64,000 nucleotides of DNA from Bacteroidota bacterium (GTDB lineage: Bacteria; Bacteroidota; Bacteroidia; AKYH767-A; 2013-40CM-41-45): NCBI GenBank assembly GCA_004295015.1, contig SHNE01000048.1, positions 30,745-94,744 of the forward strand, in the 5' to 3' direction. Shown in pieces: positions 18,197 to 27,569 of this stretch. The position numbers and the translations under genes were made by a program. Below the pieces are notes generated by a model, which was not told where the DNA came from, did no database searches, and worked only from the letters and a program-made list of their open reading frames with translations. The first letter of the stretch is position 1; every line of letters begins with the position of its first letter.

Positions 18197-20047
18197 TTAT
18201 TTGATGATGAATTTTCCCTGCAATACTGATGGATCATCAAAGTTTGTGATTGACAAAAAGTACATTCCTGAATTCAACTCATTCTTATAAACAATAAACG
18301 AGTCTTCAGAATTTACCTGACTTCTGACTTTTCTTCCCGTGATATCATAAATACTAAGTTCACATCGATCATTGTTGGCATTGCTAAATTTAATGGTAGC
18401 CGCATTTCCAAAAGGATTAGGATATACCAAAATTCCTTTAGTCGATGAAATCAGTTGATCCACACCTACAGAAAGTGTAATAGTGTTGAACACAGTGTTT
18501 GTTACGACCGCAGAATTGAAATCAAAATAAATATAGGCCGTGTTTTCCAAAAGATAAGAAGCCGGTTGAAGAATAGGATTGCATCGAAAACGCACAAATC
18601 CATTACTGCCGGGCTCATCTACATTGCTGTCCGGTAATAAAATATTCTCAAATCTGAATTCAACCAGGTGATCCAGAATTGTAACGCTGACCGGGTGGCT
18701 GCTGGCAACAAATTCGAAACTGTTAATGTCGAAGTTTGTATGCAGCTCATCAAGTATGACCACCTGAAATGCCGTGTCTGTACCTGTGTTTTGAAAGCGG
18801 ATATAGTAATCCAATGTAGGAGTTTCATCCAGAAAGGTCATATGTTGTGAGCCAATTCCTTCCGGGCTTACCGCTTTATCATTAGGATCAAAAGAGCATA
18901 CTATAGTTTGATTTATTGTGTCGGTGCAAACACTTATAACCACATTATTGCTATCAAATAATGTAGTTTCCAGATAGGTATAATAGTTGTAGCCCATGTT
19001 GGATGGCAGTAATACTTGAGCATTAATATTCATGGAAGAATAACCTGTATTCCCCGGTAAATCCCAAATTATAGTGTCTCCACTAACAGAAGTTGAGGCA
19101 GGATTCGAAGCCTGAAAAATAACCGCTGAGTCCAGAATTAATTTAATTGTCGAATGAACATTACTATAGTTGAATTGGGAGCTCGAAATGTATAATGCTG
19201 CCAATGTTCCACAACGAGCCAGCCCTCCGGACAAAGTACAGGTAATACTTCCTGCATTTGGAATTTTAATTCCAAAATCATTATTCGTATAAGTTCCGGT
19301 CTGTGCATCTATAGTATAACTTAAAGAGTCAGAAGAAATACTCCAACCGGGTTGGAGGAAAACTGAAACAGTATGAAGGCCTGTATCTGCATGAAAAATA
19401 TAATTTCCGACTGAATCAGTATAGGTAACTAAATTATCAGGCGCTAACATTATTTTTGTATAGGATATTCCACCTTCAGCTATGTCTTTAGTTCCGTTAC
19501 TGTCAATATCAAAATAAATATTCCCTGAAATTTCAAATGGTCCGGTACCCAGATTACCTATAAGGACATCACAACTTTCGCTGGCACTACAACCATTTCC
19601 GTCAACCACACTCAATGTATAGGTTCCTTGACCTACTCCTGTCAGAAATGGAGCGAATGATCCGGTTGACCAGCTGTAACTGTATGAAGGGAATCCACCA
19701 AAAACTGTGGCGTAGACGCTACCATCTGTACAAGTATCACAGCTCGTACCGAAACAGTCTAATGATATGCTTAAAGGGGCTGCCATAAATAGAAAAACAC
19801 TGTCGCTGCAGGTATCACTTTGTGCATTTATAACACTTACACCATAGGTGCCCGGGCCAAATACCATTGTAGTTTGCCCTGTAGCACCGGTAGACCATAA
19901 ATAGGAGACAAAGCCGGGGCCGGCATCAAGCATTATAGGTGCATTGGCACAGATCATTCGATCCGGACCGAGATCGACAATACATTGAGAGTAGGAATGC
20001 TGAATTGACAGCAGAGATAGAATTAAAAGTGTAGCCAGCTTTTTCAT
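18197..20047 (-). CDS. Secreted T9SS cargo protein with SprB-like and DUF7619-type domains
   Basis: This 616-residue surface or secreted protein has a signal peptide (cleavage near HSYS-Q). Two immunoglobulin-like modules follow (YLWSTGATGQTT, YSYSWSTGSFAPF with VDGNGCSAS), typical of Bacteroidota adhesin-like repeats. Next come an SdrD-B-like module (ISGNIYFDIDSNGTKDIAEGG) and a domain with the hallmark SFDPNDKAVSPEG and YYIRFQNTGTDTA (about residues 380-510). A T9SS tail (VYPNPFGNAATIKF, ending KFIIK) completes it. Cysteine content is high in the first 150 residues, suggesting disulfides. It is probably structural or adhesive, and no catalytic motif is visible. It is monocistronic, and a minus-strand TACATTTG (20067-20074) lies 19 bp upstream of its ATG. 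Confidence 0.85.
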   Translation of the reverse strand: MKKLATLLILSLLSIQHSYSQCIVDLGPDRMICANAPIMLDAGPGFVSYLWSTGATGQTTMVFGPGTYGVSVINAQSDTCSDSVFLFMAAPLSISLDCFGTSCDTCTDGSVYATVFGGFPSYSYSWSTGSFAPFLTGVGQGTYTLSVVDGNGCSASESCDVLIGNLGTGPFEISGNIYFDIDSNGTKDIAEGGISYTKIMLAPDNLVTYTDSVGNYIFHADTGLHTVSVFLQPGWSISSDSLSYTIDAQTGTYTNNDFGIKIPNAGSITCTLSGGLARCGTLAALYISSSQFNYSNVHSTIKLILDSAVIFQASNPASTSVSGDTIIWDLPGNTGYSSMNINAQVLLPSNMGYNYYTYLETTLFDSNNVVISVCTDTINQTIVCSFDPNDKAVSPEGIGSQHMTFLDETPTLDYYIRFQNTGTDTAFQVVILDELHTNFDINSFEFVASSHPVSVTILDHLVEFRFENILLPDSNVDEPGSNGFVRFRCNPILQPASYLLENTAYIYFDFNSAVVTNTVFNTITLSVGVDQLISSTKGILVYPNPFGNAATIKFSNANNDRCELSIYDITGRKVRSQVNSEDSFIVYKNELNSGMYFLSITNFDDPSVLQGKFIIK

Positions 20048-20492
20048 TGTACAGGTTTAAGGATACCAAATGTATTAAAATACAGACAAGGCATATATAG
20101 TTTGCCGGATTAATTTCTGTATAAAAGCCATAAAAATTCACATTTCGGGTGAATTGCTTTACTTATAATTAAATATTATCAACTAGCACCTTATAGCTTG
20201 GGTCTTCCAAAACATTGACATCCTTAATTTCTTCAGCGTTTTTTAAAAGTTTTTTTGCAATCCGGACTCAGATGTTTTAGATGAAGTTTTTTTCCGACCT
20301 TAAGATACCGTAAAAGGCTTTAGTTTTTACCTGAAGATGCGCAAAGCTAATAAAATCAAATTATACCATTGAATTGACGTATTTTGATTTCAAAGCTTGA
20401 ACCATATCGGATATATTTTTAAATTCGCCGGGTGTTTAGTGTTGTATTGAGTTTCAAACTTCATCACTCCTATTATAATTTAATAAAAAGCT
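20048..20492. other. Intergenic region, 445 bp
   Basis: The region lies between divergent genes. It holds the -7-like element (minus strand, 20067-20074) of the T9SS gene. Otherwise I see no open frame, RNA fold or repeat that I can support. Confidence 0.6.
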
Positions 20493-20909
20493 ATGAGCCC
20501 TATTCTAAAAAATAGTTTAGCAGTTATCACAGGTATTGTTGTAGGCAGCGTCGTAAATATGGGAATCATTACGATCAGCGAATCTATCATTCCTCCTCCT
20601 GAAGGTGCTGATCTCAAAACTTTAGAAGGGATGAAAGCTTCAATACACCTATTGGGTCCGAAGCATTTTATATTTCCGTTTTTGGCTCACGCCGGTGGGA
20701 CTTTTGTTGGAGCCTGGTTGGCAGCACTCATTGCTGCCACTTATAAAATGCGATTTGCGATGGCCATTGGATTTGTATTCTTAATCGGCGGAATCATGGC
20801 CTCCATTATGATTCCGGCTCCAACATGGTTTAAAGTGTTTGATATTGTCTTCGCCTATATCCCGATTGCCTGGTTGGCGGGAAGGTTTGTATCAGCTAAG
20901 TCAAATTGA
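20493..20909 (+). CDS. Small four-TM membrane protein, function unknown
   Basis: This 138-residue integral membrane protein has about four hydrophobic segments (LAVITGIVVGSVVNMGIITI; FPFLAHAGGTFVGAWLAALIA; FAMAIGFVFLIGGIMASIMI; VFDIVFAYIPIAWLAGRF). A polar loop between the first two contains PPPEGADLKT. Glycines in the helices suggest tight packing. Similar small proteins are common in Bacteroidota, but I do not know a function. It converges with the next gene, with stop codons 5 bp apart, and has no operon partner. Confidence 0.7.
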   Translation: MSPILKNSLAVITGIVVGSVVNMGIITISESIIPPPEGADLKTLEGMKASIHLLGPKHFIFPFLAHAGGTFVGAWLAALIAATYKMRFAMAIGFVFLIGGIMASIMIPAPTWFKVFDIVFAYIPIAWLAGRFVSAKSN

Positions 20910-20914
20910 AAAGC

Positions 20915-22243
20915 TTAATTGAGAATAATTTTTCTCAATACGTGTTCTCTGCCTGTCAACTCAAAGTAGTAAATTCCTTTTGCAAATTCTTTTAATGTGA
21001 TCTTAGTTTTGCCATGCTGCAAAATCCTATCTGACTTTATTAATCTCCCCTCAGCACTATATAAATTAGCGAATTCAAATTGGTCAAGCTGATCGACAAA
21101 CAGATTATCATTAACAGGATTAGGATAGATTTTCCATTGCTGATTGCCAATTACACTTTCCTCTATACCTGAGGTTAGGGTGGATCCATAGAATCGTTGG
21201 GTGTATTGATTCGAAGAGTTTCCCTGATTGATAAACCGTACCTGAGCCATTCCGTTTGCGGGAACGGTATCCGTATAAAAATAAAAAATAAAAGCTTGTA
21301 CGAAGCCGGGAGGAATTGTTACCTGTGCAGAATTCGTACTAGGCGGATAACAAATATCTGTGCATAGGGCGGTCAGCCAGGATGCCGGCATCTGAGTGCC
21401 TTGTCTTTGTATATTAACGACAACATTTTCCGTTGCAGATTGATTCGTCAAGGTTGCATTCACAGCTATAAAAAATCCGGGTATACCATAATCAATTGTA
21501 TCTCCTTCAAGTGTGAATGTTCCACCATTCCCAAACGAAGTACATAGCCCGCTGTTGTTACCAAGCAAACTATCTATTTCACAAAAAATATTATCCGGTG
21601 CTTTGTCAAACCATTGTTGGAAAGCAAAGACTCTTCCATCCGGTTTAATAAGCGTGGCACTATTTGGTTCAGTTCCATAGTTGAGCCACCATTCATTACA
21701 AGGCCCATCAATTAAAATTGTTGATCTGATATAATTATTGCTCATCAGTGAACTAAGAACTGATTTGCGTTCTCCATATGTTTTTGGTTGCTCAAACAAA
21801 ACTCCCTCTGTTTGGTTCGTACTCGTCGTCCATACATTTCCACTGTAAGGGCTAACATCGATGATTGGATGCGCTTCAACCGTATAGATAATAAATACAG
21901 CAAGCTGACCTTGATAAATGCTGTCAACCTGATTTATTACCGGAATTTTCCCTCTGAATACCGGACAAGTATAACTGGAAGAAATAAGCAGAACCGGTAT
22001 ATTTGTTTGTAAAACTTCAGAGAGCCTTACAGAATCTCCTGCCAATGTATAGAGTTTGAAATCGGGAACTAAATTTCCCGCAGATATCCCGGGAACGCTA
22101 CCGCTTCCTTGTGCTATGGGTATGGTACAAACGCTGTCGTTGTCTGACGGAAGGTGACTTAGTCCAATGCTTGGTAGCAATTGAGCTCTGCTGTTAAGCG
22201 ATACGGAGAATACAAATAGGAGAAGAAGAAAATGTTGTTTCAT
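20915..22243 (-). CDS. Secreted thioredoxin-fold protein, deiodinase/redoxin-like, with T9SS sorting tail
   Basis: This 442-residue protein has a signal peptide (LNSRA-Q). A thioredoxin-fold domain spans about residues 55-235: LVPDFKLYTLAGD, then SSSYTCPVFRGKIP with a single Cys at 93, then VFIIYTVEAHPI. The single reactive-site position followed by 'YxxEAHP' recalls iodothyronine deiodinase-type folds, where selenocysteine sits in this place; here it is an ordinary Cys codon. A middle beta-sandwich region follows, then a T9SS tail (WKIYPNPVNDNLFV, ending RKIILN). It is predicted to be exported to the surface. A redox role is plausible, but the substrate is unknown. It is monocistronic. Confidence 0.75.
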   Translation of the reverse strand: MKQHFLLLLFVFSVSLNSRAQLLPSIGLSHLPSDNDSVCTIPIAQGSGSVPGISAGNLVPDFKLYTLAGDSVRLSEVLQTNIPVLLISSSYTCPVFRGKIPVINQVDSIYQGQLAVFIIYTVEAHPIIDVSPYSGNVWTTSTNQTEGVLFEQPKTYGERKSVLSSLMSNNYIRSTILIDGPCNEWWLNYGTEPNSATLIKPDGRVFAFQQWFDKAPDNIFCEIDSLLGNNSGLCTSFGNGGTFTLEGDTIDYGIPGFFIAVNATLTNQSATENVVVNIQRQGTQMPASWLTALCTDICYPPSTNSAQVTIPPGFVQAFIFYFYTDTVPANGMAQVRFINQGNSSNQYTQRFYGSTLTSGIEESVIGNQQWKIYPNPVNDNLFVDQLDQFEFANLYSAEGRLIKSDRILQHGKTKITLKEFAKGIYYFELTGREHVLRKIILN

Positions 22244-22398
22244 GCTAACGGGCTTGTTATATAAGCAGACCGGATTTTCATATAGAGGTTTAATATCAAC
22301 TTGTTTAAAGATAAGAAATTCTAAACCGGAATTTTACCATTCCGATAAATTCCTGCTATTTAGCCTAATTTCATATCTTCGTATCTTGTCTCAGCACC

Positions 22399-22905
22399 TT
22401 GAAAAGAAGCACTTGCATATTCTTAGTTTCCATTATTCTCCTCCAATCCGGGGTTATGTTGCTTTTATGTCAGGTTCGGCAAGTAAGTATTCAATACAGC
22501 ATGCATCGTTTGCTTGAAAAGAAAGATACTCATTTTCAACGCATGGTGTTGGATATTGAAACTTACAAGAGGAGCAAGGTAAACTCAAAGGAGATACTTC
22601 TGGATGGAGAAATGTATGATATTAAATCCCTGATTTTTTCAGATAATAATGTTGAATTATTGGTGCTTCACGATAAGCATGAAAGCAGCATCCTGAAGAA
22701 AATTCAGCTTTTACTGCGGACGAGTTCAGAGCAAAATTCCAGCATACCCAATTACCTGATTCAACTCATAGGCCTGTTTTACCTTTCTTCATTTTCTGAA
22801 TTTATTTTCAATGACATTAGTTATTCGAATATAAATTATTTTTCCGGCGAAGATTTTTTTAAATCTCACTGCTCCAAAATAAATTGCCCTCCTCCTGAAG
22901 CTTGA
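22399..22905 (+). CDS. Small exported protein upstream of the TonB-dependent receptor
   Basis: This 168-residue protein has an N-terminal hydrophobic segment (TCIFLVSIILLQSGVMLLLC), a charged helical middle, a second hydrophobic stretch near residue 120 (YLIQLIGLFYLSSF), and a Cys/Pro tail HCSKINCPPPEA. It begins with TTG at 22399; the hydrophobic N-terminus starts there and no ATG precedes it. Bacteroidota often place a small Cys/Pro-ending protein of this kind just before a TonB-dependent receptor, and a periplasmic metal or ligand-binding role is a guess. The gap to the receptor's ATG is 94 bp. Confidence 0.6.
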   Translation: MKRSTCIFLVSIILLQSGVMLLLCQVRQVSIQYSMHRLLEKKDTHFQRMVLDIETYKRSKVNSKEILLDGEMYDIKSLIFSDNNVELLVLHDKHESSILKKIQLLLRTSSEQNSSIPNYLIQLIGLFYLSSFSEFIFNDISYSNINYFSGEDFFKSHCSKINCPPPEA

Positions 22906-22999
22906 TATCGCTTTTTTATGATTTCTTCAACATTCACTCGCTTAGTATTAGTGGGCTGAATGAATTTGTATTTTGTATTCACCCAATCAGAAATGTACT

Positions 23000-25222
23000 A
23001 TGAAATTTATGAAAGTTGCAATATCTGTATTGCTTATATTAATATTAAAAACCCATCATCTATATGCCCAGGAGGCTGACTCCATCCGCAAAGATGTAGT
23101 CGATCTTGAAGAAGTAATTATTTCCGTCAACAAATCGGAGGAGTCGAAGAAATTTGTCACTCAACAAATACAGGTTATTAATGCCCGTCAAATTGAATCA
23201 CTGCAATCACAAACTACGGCTGATCTGATTGCCAATTCAGGCAATGTCTTCGTGCAGAAAAGTCAAATGGGTGGAGGTAGTCCGGTGATAAGAGGATTTG
23301 AAGCAAGTCGCATTGTTTTGGTTGTTGATGGAGTTAGAATGAATAATATTATTTACCGCTCAGGACATTTACAGAATATTGTAACAATGGATAACAGCAT
23401 TCTGGAACGTGCGGAGATACTATTCGGCCCTTCCTCTACAATTTATGGAAGCGATGCCCTGGGTGGAGTGATTCATATGTTCACAAAAAAGCCACTCTTC
23501 TCGGGACACGAGGAAAAAACGAAGTTCAAGGTAAACGCATTTACCCGTTATGGTTCTGCCAATAATGAAATGACCGGACACCTTGACGTGAATGTCGGTG
23601 GAGAGAAGCTTGCTTCCCTTACATCGCTTACCTATTCTTCATTTGATGATTTAAAGGGAGGAAAGAATCAGAATCCATTTTATGTCCGGTCTTATGGTGA
23701 GCGACCCTACTATGTTGAAAGAATCAATGGGGTAGATTCACTTGTCAAGAATAAAGACAGATATCTGCAGGTTCAAAGTGGATACAGTCAGTATGACCTT
23801 TTGCAGAAACTATCTTTCAAACAGAATGAGCATTTGAGTCATGGATTGAATATTCAGTTTTCCAATTCTTCAGATGTTCCGCGCTATGATCGCCTGACTG
23901 ATCCGGATGCTAATGGATTGCGATTTGCCGAATGGTACTATGGACCTCAGAAGCGTTTGTTGGCCGGATATGAGTTTAAATTTCTTAACCATAAAGCATT
24001 GTTTCAGACAGTGCAGGCAGGAATTAATTTTCAGGATATCGAAGAAAGCCGCCACACCAGAAGATTTGGACGTAATGCACTCAGTCATCGCACGGAGAAT
24101 GTAAATGTATACGGAGTTGATTTGGATTTTCAACGAATAACTGAAAAACACAAGTTGCGCTTTGGTTTGGAAGGACAGTATAATACATTAAAATCAACAG
24201 CCAATGAAGAAAATATACTAAGCGGAGTGACTTCGGCTCTGGATACGAGATACCCGGATGGAGACAATTCAATGTCCGATCTGGCAATTTATTATTCACA
24301 CACCTGGAAGATCAACAATGAACTAACTGTAACAGATGGTATACGCATTGGTATGGTAAGTCTGTCTTCGACTTTTGTTGATACATCATTTTTTCATCTT
24401 CCTTATACGAAAGCCGAGCAAAGTAATGTGGTTTATTCCGGGAGCTTAGGTTTGATTCATTTACCCTCCGATGATTTGAAATTATCTCTAATGGTTTCTT
24501 CCGGATTTCGTGCTCCGAATGTAGATGATCTCAGCAAAGTATTTGAATCTTCTCCGGGATTGGTAATCGTTCCTAATGCTGATTTGAAACCCGAGAAAAC
24601 AGTCAATACTGAATTCGGAATAACCAAAATATTCAACCGGAAAACAAGTTGGGAGAATGTTGTTTATTATACTCACTTCATTGACGCTGTTGTTACGGAT
24701 AAATTTAAATTGAATGGCCAGGATTCTATCTTTTATGACGGAGCCATGAGTCAGGTTCTTGCCAATCAAAATGCAGGAGAAGCATACATTTATGGACTTT
24801 CATCAAATCTCAAGTCCCAATGCACCGACAACCTGAGCCTGAATTTTAGTTTGAATTATACTTACGGCAGGGTAAAAACCGACAGCAGTGACTATCCATT
24901 GGATCATATTCCTCCCTTCATGATGCGTTTACAACTCAGTTATGTTTATGAAAAATTTAATGCCGACTTTTTCGTAAACTACAATGGTTGGAAAAAACTT
25001 AAGGATTATTATTTGAATGGTGAGGACAACGAACAATATGCAACAGCAGAAGGAATGCCTGCATGGTTTACATTGAATTTCCGGGCATCATATAAACTCC
25101 ATAAATTTGTAACACTACAGGCAGGAGTTGATAATATATTTGATACCCAATACCGTACTTTTGCAAGTGGAATTAATGCACCCGGAAGAAATGTGATTGC
25201 AGCATTAAGGTTTCACTATTAA
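23000..25222 (+). CDS. TonB-dependent outer-membrane receptor
   Basis: This receptor of about 740 residues takes up a large or scarce ligand across the outer membrane using TonB energy. The start at 23000 gives a signal peptide (VAISVLLILILKTHHLYA-Q); the frame extends nine codons further up to a TTG. The plug domain is clear: LEEVIISVNKSEES, TTADLIANSGNVFVQKS, GGGSPVIRGFEASRIVLVVD, GPSSTIYGSDALGGVI. A 22-strand barrel ends in the aromatic FHY. The plug resembles the haem/haemoglobin and catecholate group (VIRGFE...DGVRMNN), but no FRAP/NPNL haem signature was noticed, so the ligand is open. A methyltransferase starts 13 bp later. Confidence 0.9.
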   Translation: MKFMKVAISVLLILILKTHHLYAQEADSIRKDVVDLEEVIISVNKSEESKKFVTQQIQVINARQIESLQSQTTADLIANSGNVFVQKSQMGGGSPVIRGFEASRIVLVVDGVRMNNIIYRSGHLQNIVTMDNSILERAEILFGPSSTIYGSDALGGVIHMFTKKPLFSGHEEKTKFKVNAFTRYGSANNEMTGHLDVNVGGEKLASLTSLTYSSFDDLKGGKNQNPFYVRSYGERPYYVERINGVDSLVKNKDRYLQVQSGYSQYDLLQKLSFKQNEHLSHGLNIQFSNSSDVPRYDRLTDPDANGLRFAEWYYGPQKRLLAGYEFKFLNHKALFQTVQAGINFQDIEESRHTRRFGRNALSHRTENVNVYGVDLDFQRITEKHKLRFGLEGQYNTLKSTANEENILSGVTSALDTRYPDGDNSMSDLAIYYSHTWKINNELTVTDGIRIGMVSLSSTFVDTSFFHLPYTKAEQSNVVYSGSLGLIHLPSDDLKLSLMVSSGFRAPNVDDLSKVFESSPGLVIVPNADLKPEKTVNTEFGITKIFNRKTSWENVVYYTHFIDAVVTDKFKLNGQDSIFYDGAMSQVLANQNAGEAYIYGLSSNLKSQCTDNLSLNFSLNYTYGRVKTDSSDYPLDHIPPFMMRLQLSYVYEKFNADFFVNYNGWKKLKDYYLNGEDNEQYATAEGMPAWFTLNFRASYKLHKFVTLQAGVDNIFDTQYRTFASGINAPGRNVIAALRFHY

Positions 25223-25235
25223 TAAAAACTGATTT

Positions 25236-26000
25236 ATGAAAATTAAGGATCCATCATTCGACTATGAACAGAAAGGACTTCAGTATGCCGGTCAAAGACG
25301 AACGGATCCCATGATTGCCTCGTATATTCAAAAAGCTCTCGGCTCTGCATCAACCTTATTGAACGTTGGTGCAGGTGCCGGGTCTTATGAGCCTTTAGAC
25401 CGATATGTGATTTCCGTGGAACCTTCTGCATCCATGAGGCGCCAAAGACAAGTACTGGGTAGAATGCCTGCTATTGATGCAAAGGCAGAGAAATTGCCAT
25501 TTGATGATAATTCTTTTGATGCATCCATGGCTCTATTGACCGTGCATCATTGGCCCGATGTAGCATTAGGACTGATGGAAATGAAAAGAGTTACGAGCGG
25601 GAAGATTATCATTATGACTTATGATCCCGATGCACTTCACACTTTTTGGAATATTGACTATTTCCCAAAATTGATTGAAGTAGAAAAGGCCAGATACCCA
25701 AAGATAGATTCCTTACTCAATGTTCTGGGTAATAATTCTGAGGTCATACAAGTCCCTATTCCTTTAAACTGTGTAGATGGCTTCCAGGAAGCTTACTACG
25801 GCCGACCGGAGGGATTTTTAAACGAGGAGGTTAGAAGGGCTCAGTCTGCCTGGGGTTTTTTATCGAAGGGACTTGAAGCAGAATATGTTCAAACATTAGC
25901 AAAGGCTTTGGAAAACGGCGACTGGGATAAAAAGTTTGGGCATTTCAGAAATGAACCCTATTTCAATGGTGCTTTGAGATTAATCGTTGCAAATGGCTAA
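25236..26000 (+). CDS. Class I SAM-dependent methyltransferase
   Basis: This 254-residue cytosolic protein has the Methyltransf_11-type Rossmann core. Motif I is LLNVGAGAGSYEP (about residues 40-52), followed by VISVEPSASM, the post-I acidic strand and KLPFDDNSFDASMALLTVHHW (motif II/III). The C-terminal half has no recognisable substrate domain. It begins 13 bp after the TonB receptor stop and is probably co-transcribed. A link to the receptor's ligand, for example cofactor modification, is only suggested by position. Confidence 0.85.
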   Translation: MKIKDPSFDYEQKGLQYAGQRRTDPMIASYIQKALGSASTLLNVGAGAGSYEPLDRYVISVEPSASMRRQRQVLGRMPAIDAKAEKLPFDDNSFDASMALLTVHHWPDVALGLMEMKRVTSGKIIIMTYDPDALHTFWNIDYFPKLIEVEKARYPKIDSLLNVLGNNSEVIQVPIPLNCVDGFQEAYYGRPEGFLNEEVRRAQSAWGFLSKGLEAEYVQTLAKALENGDWDKKFGHFRNEPYFNGALRLIVANG

Positions 26001-26149
26001 GCCAGTCTGGCCTATTTTAAGCGTTTCGATTTTATAACTATCTTTTAATCACCATTGAATGAATTTGTAAATCCATTTTCTAACCCTAAATTGTGACAAA
26101 ACCTGCCGGGATGGAACAAGCGCCATTCTGATTTACTCTTTAGAAAGAT

Positions 26150-27346
26150 ATGCCCATAGTAATCATCATCACCATTTGCTCCTTACTGCTCTTGGCTTAC
26201 ATCTTTGATATTAGTTCTGCCCTGACAAAAATACCTTCGGTGATACTATTATTACTTACCGGATGGGTGGTCAGACAACTTACCTTTCTTTTTGCTATTG
26301 AGATTCCGGATCTGAATCCATTACTTCCAATATTTGGAACTATAGGTTTAATCCTCATCGTCCTGGAAGGTTCTCTCGAATTGCAACTAAATAAAACTAA
26401 AGTTCCTGTTATTAAAAAATCTTTTTTAATAGCACTCCTTTCAATGGTTGTTCTGGCATTCATTTTGGCTTATACTTTTCAGTATTATGAATATATTTCT
26501 TTTAAATCTGCATTGTTAAATGCAATTCCTTTTTGTGTAATAAGCAGTGCTATTGCCATTCCCAGTGTTCGTGGCCTGAGTTCAGGTAATAAGGAGTTCG
26601 TAATTTATGAAAGCAGTTTATCCGATATACTTGGTGTTCTCTTTTTTAATTTTATTGCAATGAATGAGATTATTAATGCTCAATCTTTTGTACACTTTGG
26701 ATTTTCCATCATCATTGTTGTTGTCGGATCATTTGTGTCAGTGTTGGGACTTTCATTCCTTCTGAGTCGAATCAGACATCACGTAACTTTTTCTCCGATC
26801 ATTCTATTAGTAATACTTATTTATGCTATAGCCAAATTGTTTCATTTGCCGGCGCTTATTTTTATTTTCGTTTTCGGTTTATTTCTTGGCAATTTGGATG
26901 AGCTTAAAAGATTCAAATGGATTGAAAAATTTCGCCCGGTAAAACTTGACCGCGAGATTGCCAAGTTTAAGGAAATTACGATCGAAGCCACATTTCTCAT
27001 CAGAGCTTTGTTCTTTTTACTCTTTGGTTTTCTCATGTCTGCCCACGAAATATTGAACACAGAAACTTTGCCTTGGGCAGTTGGAACCGTCATAGCGATC
27101 ATAGCCATTCGTTTGATTGCACTCAAGGTTGCAAAATTTCCTGCACAGCCATTACTGTTTATTGCTCCACGTGGTTTGATCACTATCCTGCTTTTCATAG
27201 CAATCGTTCCTGAGCAGGCATCTGCAATTGTAAATCAATCTTACATCATACAAACAATTGTGCTCTCTGTCTTTGTGATGATGATTGGCATAATGACGAG
27301 TAAAAAAGACAAGGCTAAGCCTCTAACAAGCACTTCTCAATCGTAA
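26150..27346 (+). CDS. Cation:proton antiporter (CPA family)
   Basis: This 398-residue inner-membrane protein has about 12 transmembrane helices and exchanges monovalent cations for protons. The supporting segments are GTIGLILIVLEGSLELQ, then AIPFCVISSAIAIPSVRGL, YESSLSDILGVLFFNF (the 'ESSxSD' region of CPA-type antiporters, near residues 160-175), and APRGLITILLFIAIVP near the end. There is no cytosolic TrkA/RCK domain, so it is a short form. It stands alone, with 149 bp of leader containing no consensus promoter I can identify. Ion choice (Na+ or K+) is not determined. Confidence 0.85.
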   Translation: MPIVIIITICSLLLLAYIFDISSALTKIPSVILLLLTGWVVRQLTFLFAIEIPDLNPLLPIFGTIGLILIVLEGSLELQLNKTKVPVIKKSFLIALLSMVVLAFILAYTFQYYEYISFKSALLNAIPFCVISSAIAIPSVRGLSSGNKEFVIYESSLSDILGVLFFNFIAMNEIINAQSFVHFGFSIIIVVVGSFVSVLGLSFLLSRIRHHVTFSPIILLVILIYAIAKLFHLPALIFIFVFGLFLGNLDELKRFKWIEKFRPVKLDREIAKFKEITIEATFLIRALFFLLFGFLMSAHEILNTETLPWAVGTVIAIIAIRLIALKVAKFPAQPLLFIAPRGLITILLFIAIVPEQASAIVNQSYIIQTIVLSVFVMMIGIMTSKKDKAKPLTSTSQS

Positions 27347-27543
27347 TTTGACTTTGCATTTGAATGAAGTCAATGCAAAATGTTTGAATTTTTATGCCTC
27401 TTGCCCTAAAAAATTGATTTTCAGCAATGAAATTTTAATTAATGATCAATTGATTCCTTTTGATAAATTTTATAAACATTTCTTTAAAGCAGTCCCTTGT
27501 CCCGTAATATTGGTATTTTTAGCCAATGAAATTTGAAACAGGC

Positions 27544-27555
27544 ACAAACGTTTGT
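27544..27555. promoter_or_regulatory. 12-bp perfect palindrome 14 bp before uvrD
   Basis: ACAAACGTTTGT is a perfect palindrome just ahead of the ATG at 27570. It is nested in a wider dyad (GAAACA at 27535 and TGTTTC at 27553). Its position suggests an operator, and the binding protein is unknown. Confidence 0.4.
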
Positions 27556-27569
27556 TTCTTAATAAGAGA

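Noticed and set aside
22973..22999. Longer start of the TonB receptor at TTG 22973
   Set aside because: It would place nine polar residues before the signal peptide; the ATG at 23000 gives a normal signal.
27348..27536. Open frame of 62 codons between the antiporter and uvrD
   Set aside because: No conserved pattern and low-complexity composition; it ends inside the spacer near the palindrome. Not supported as a gene.
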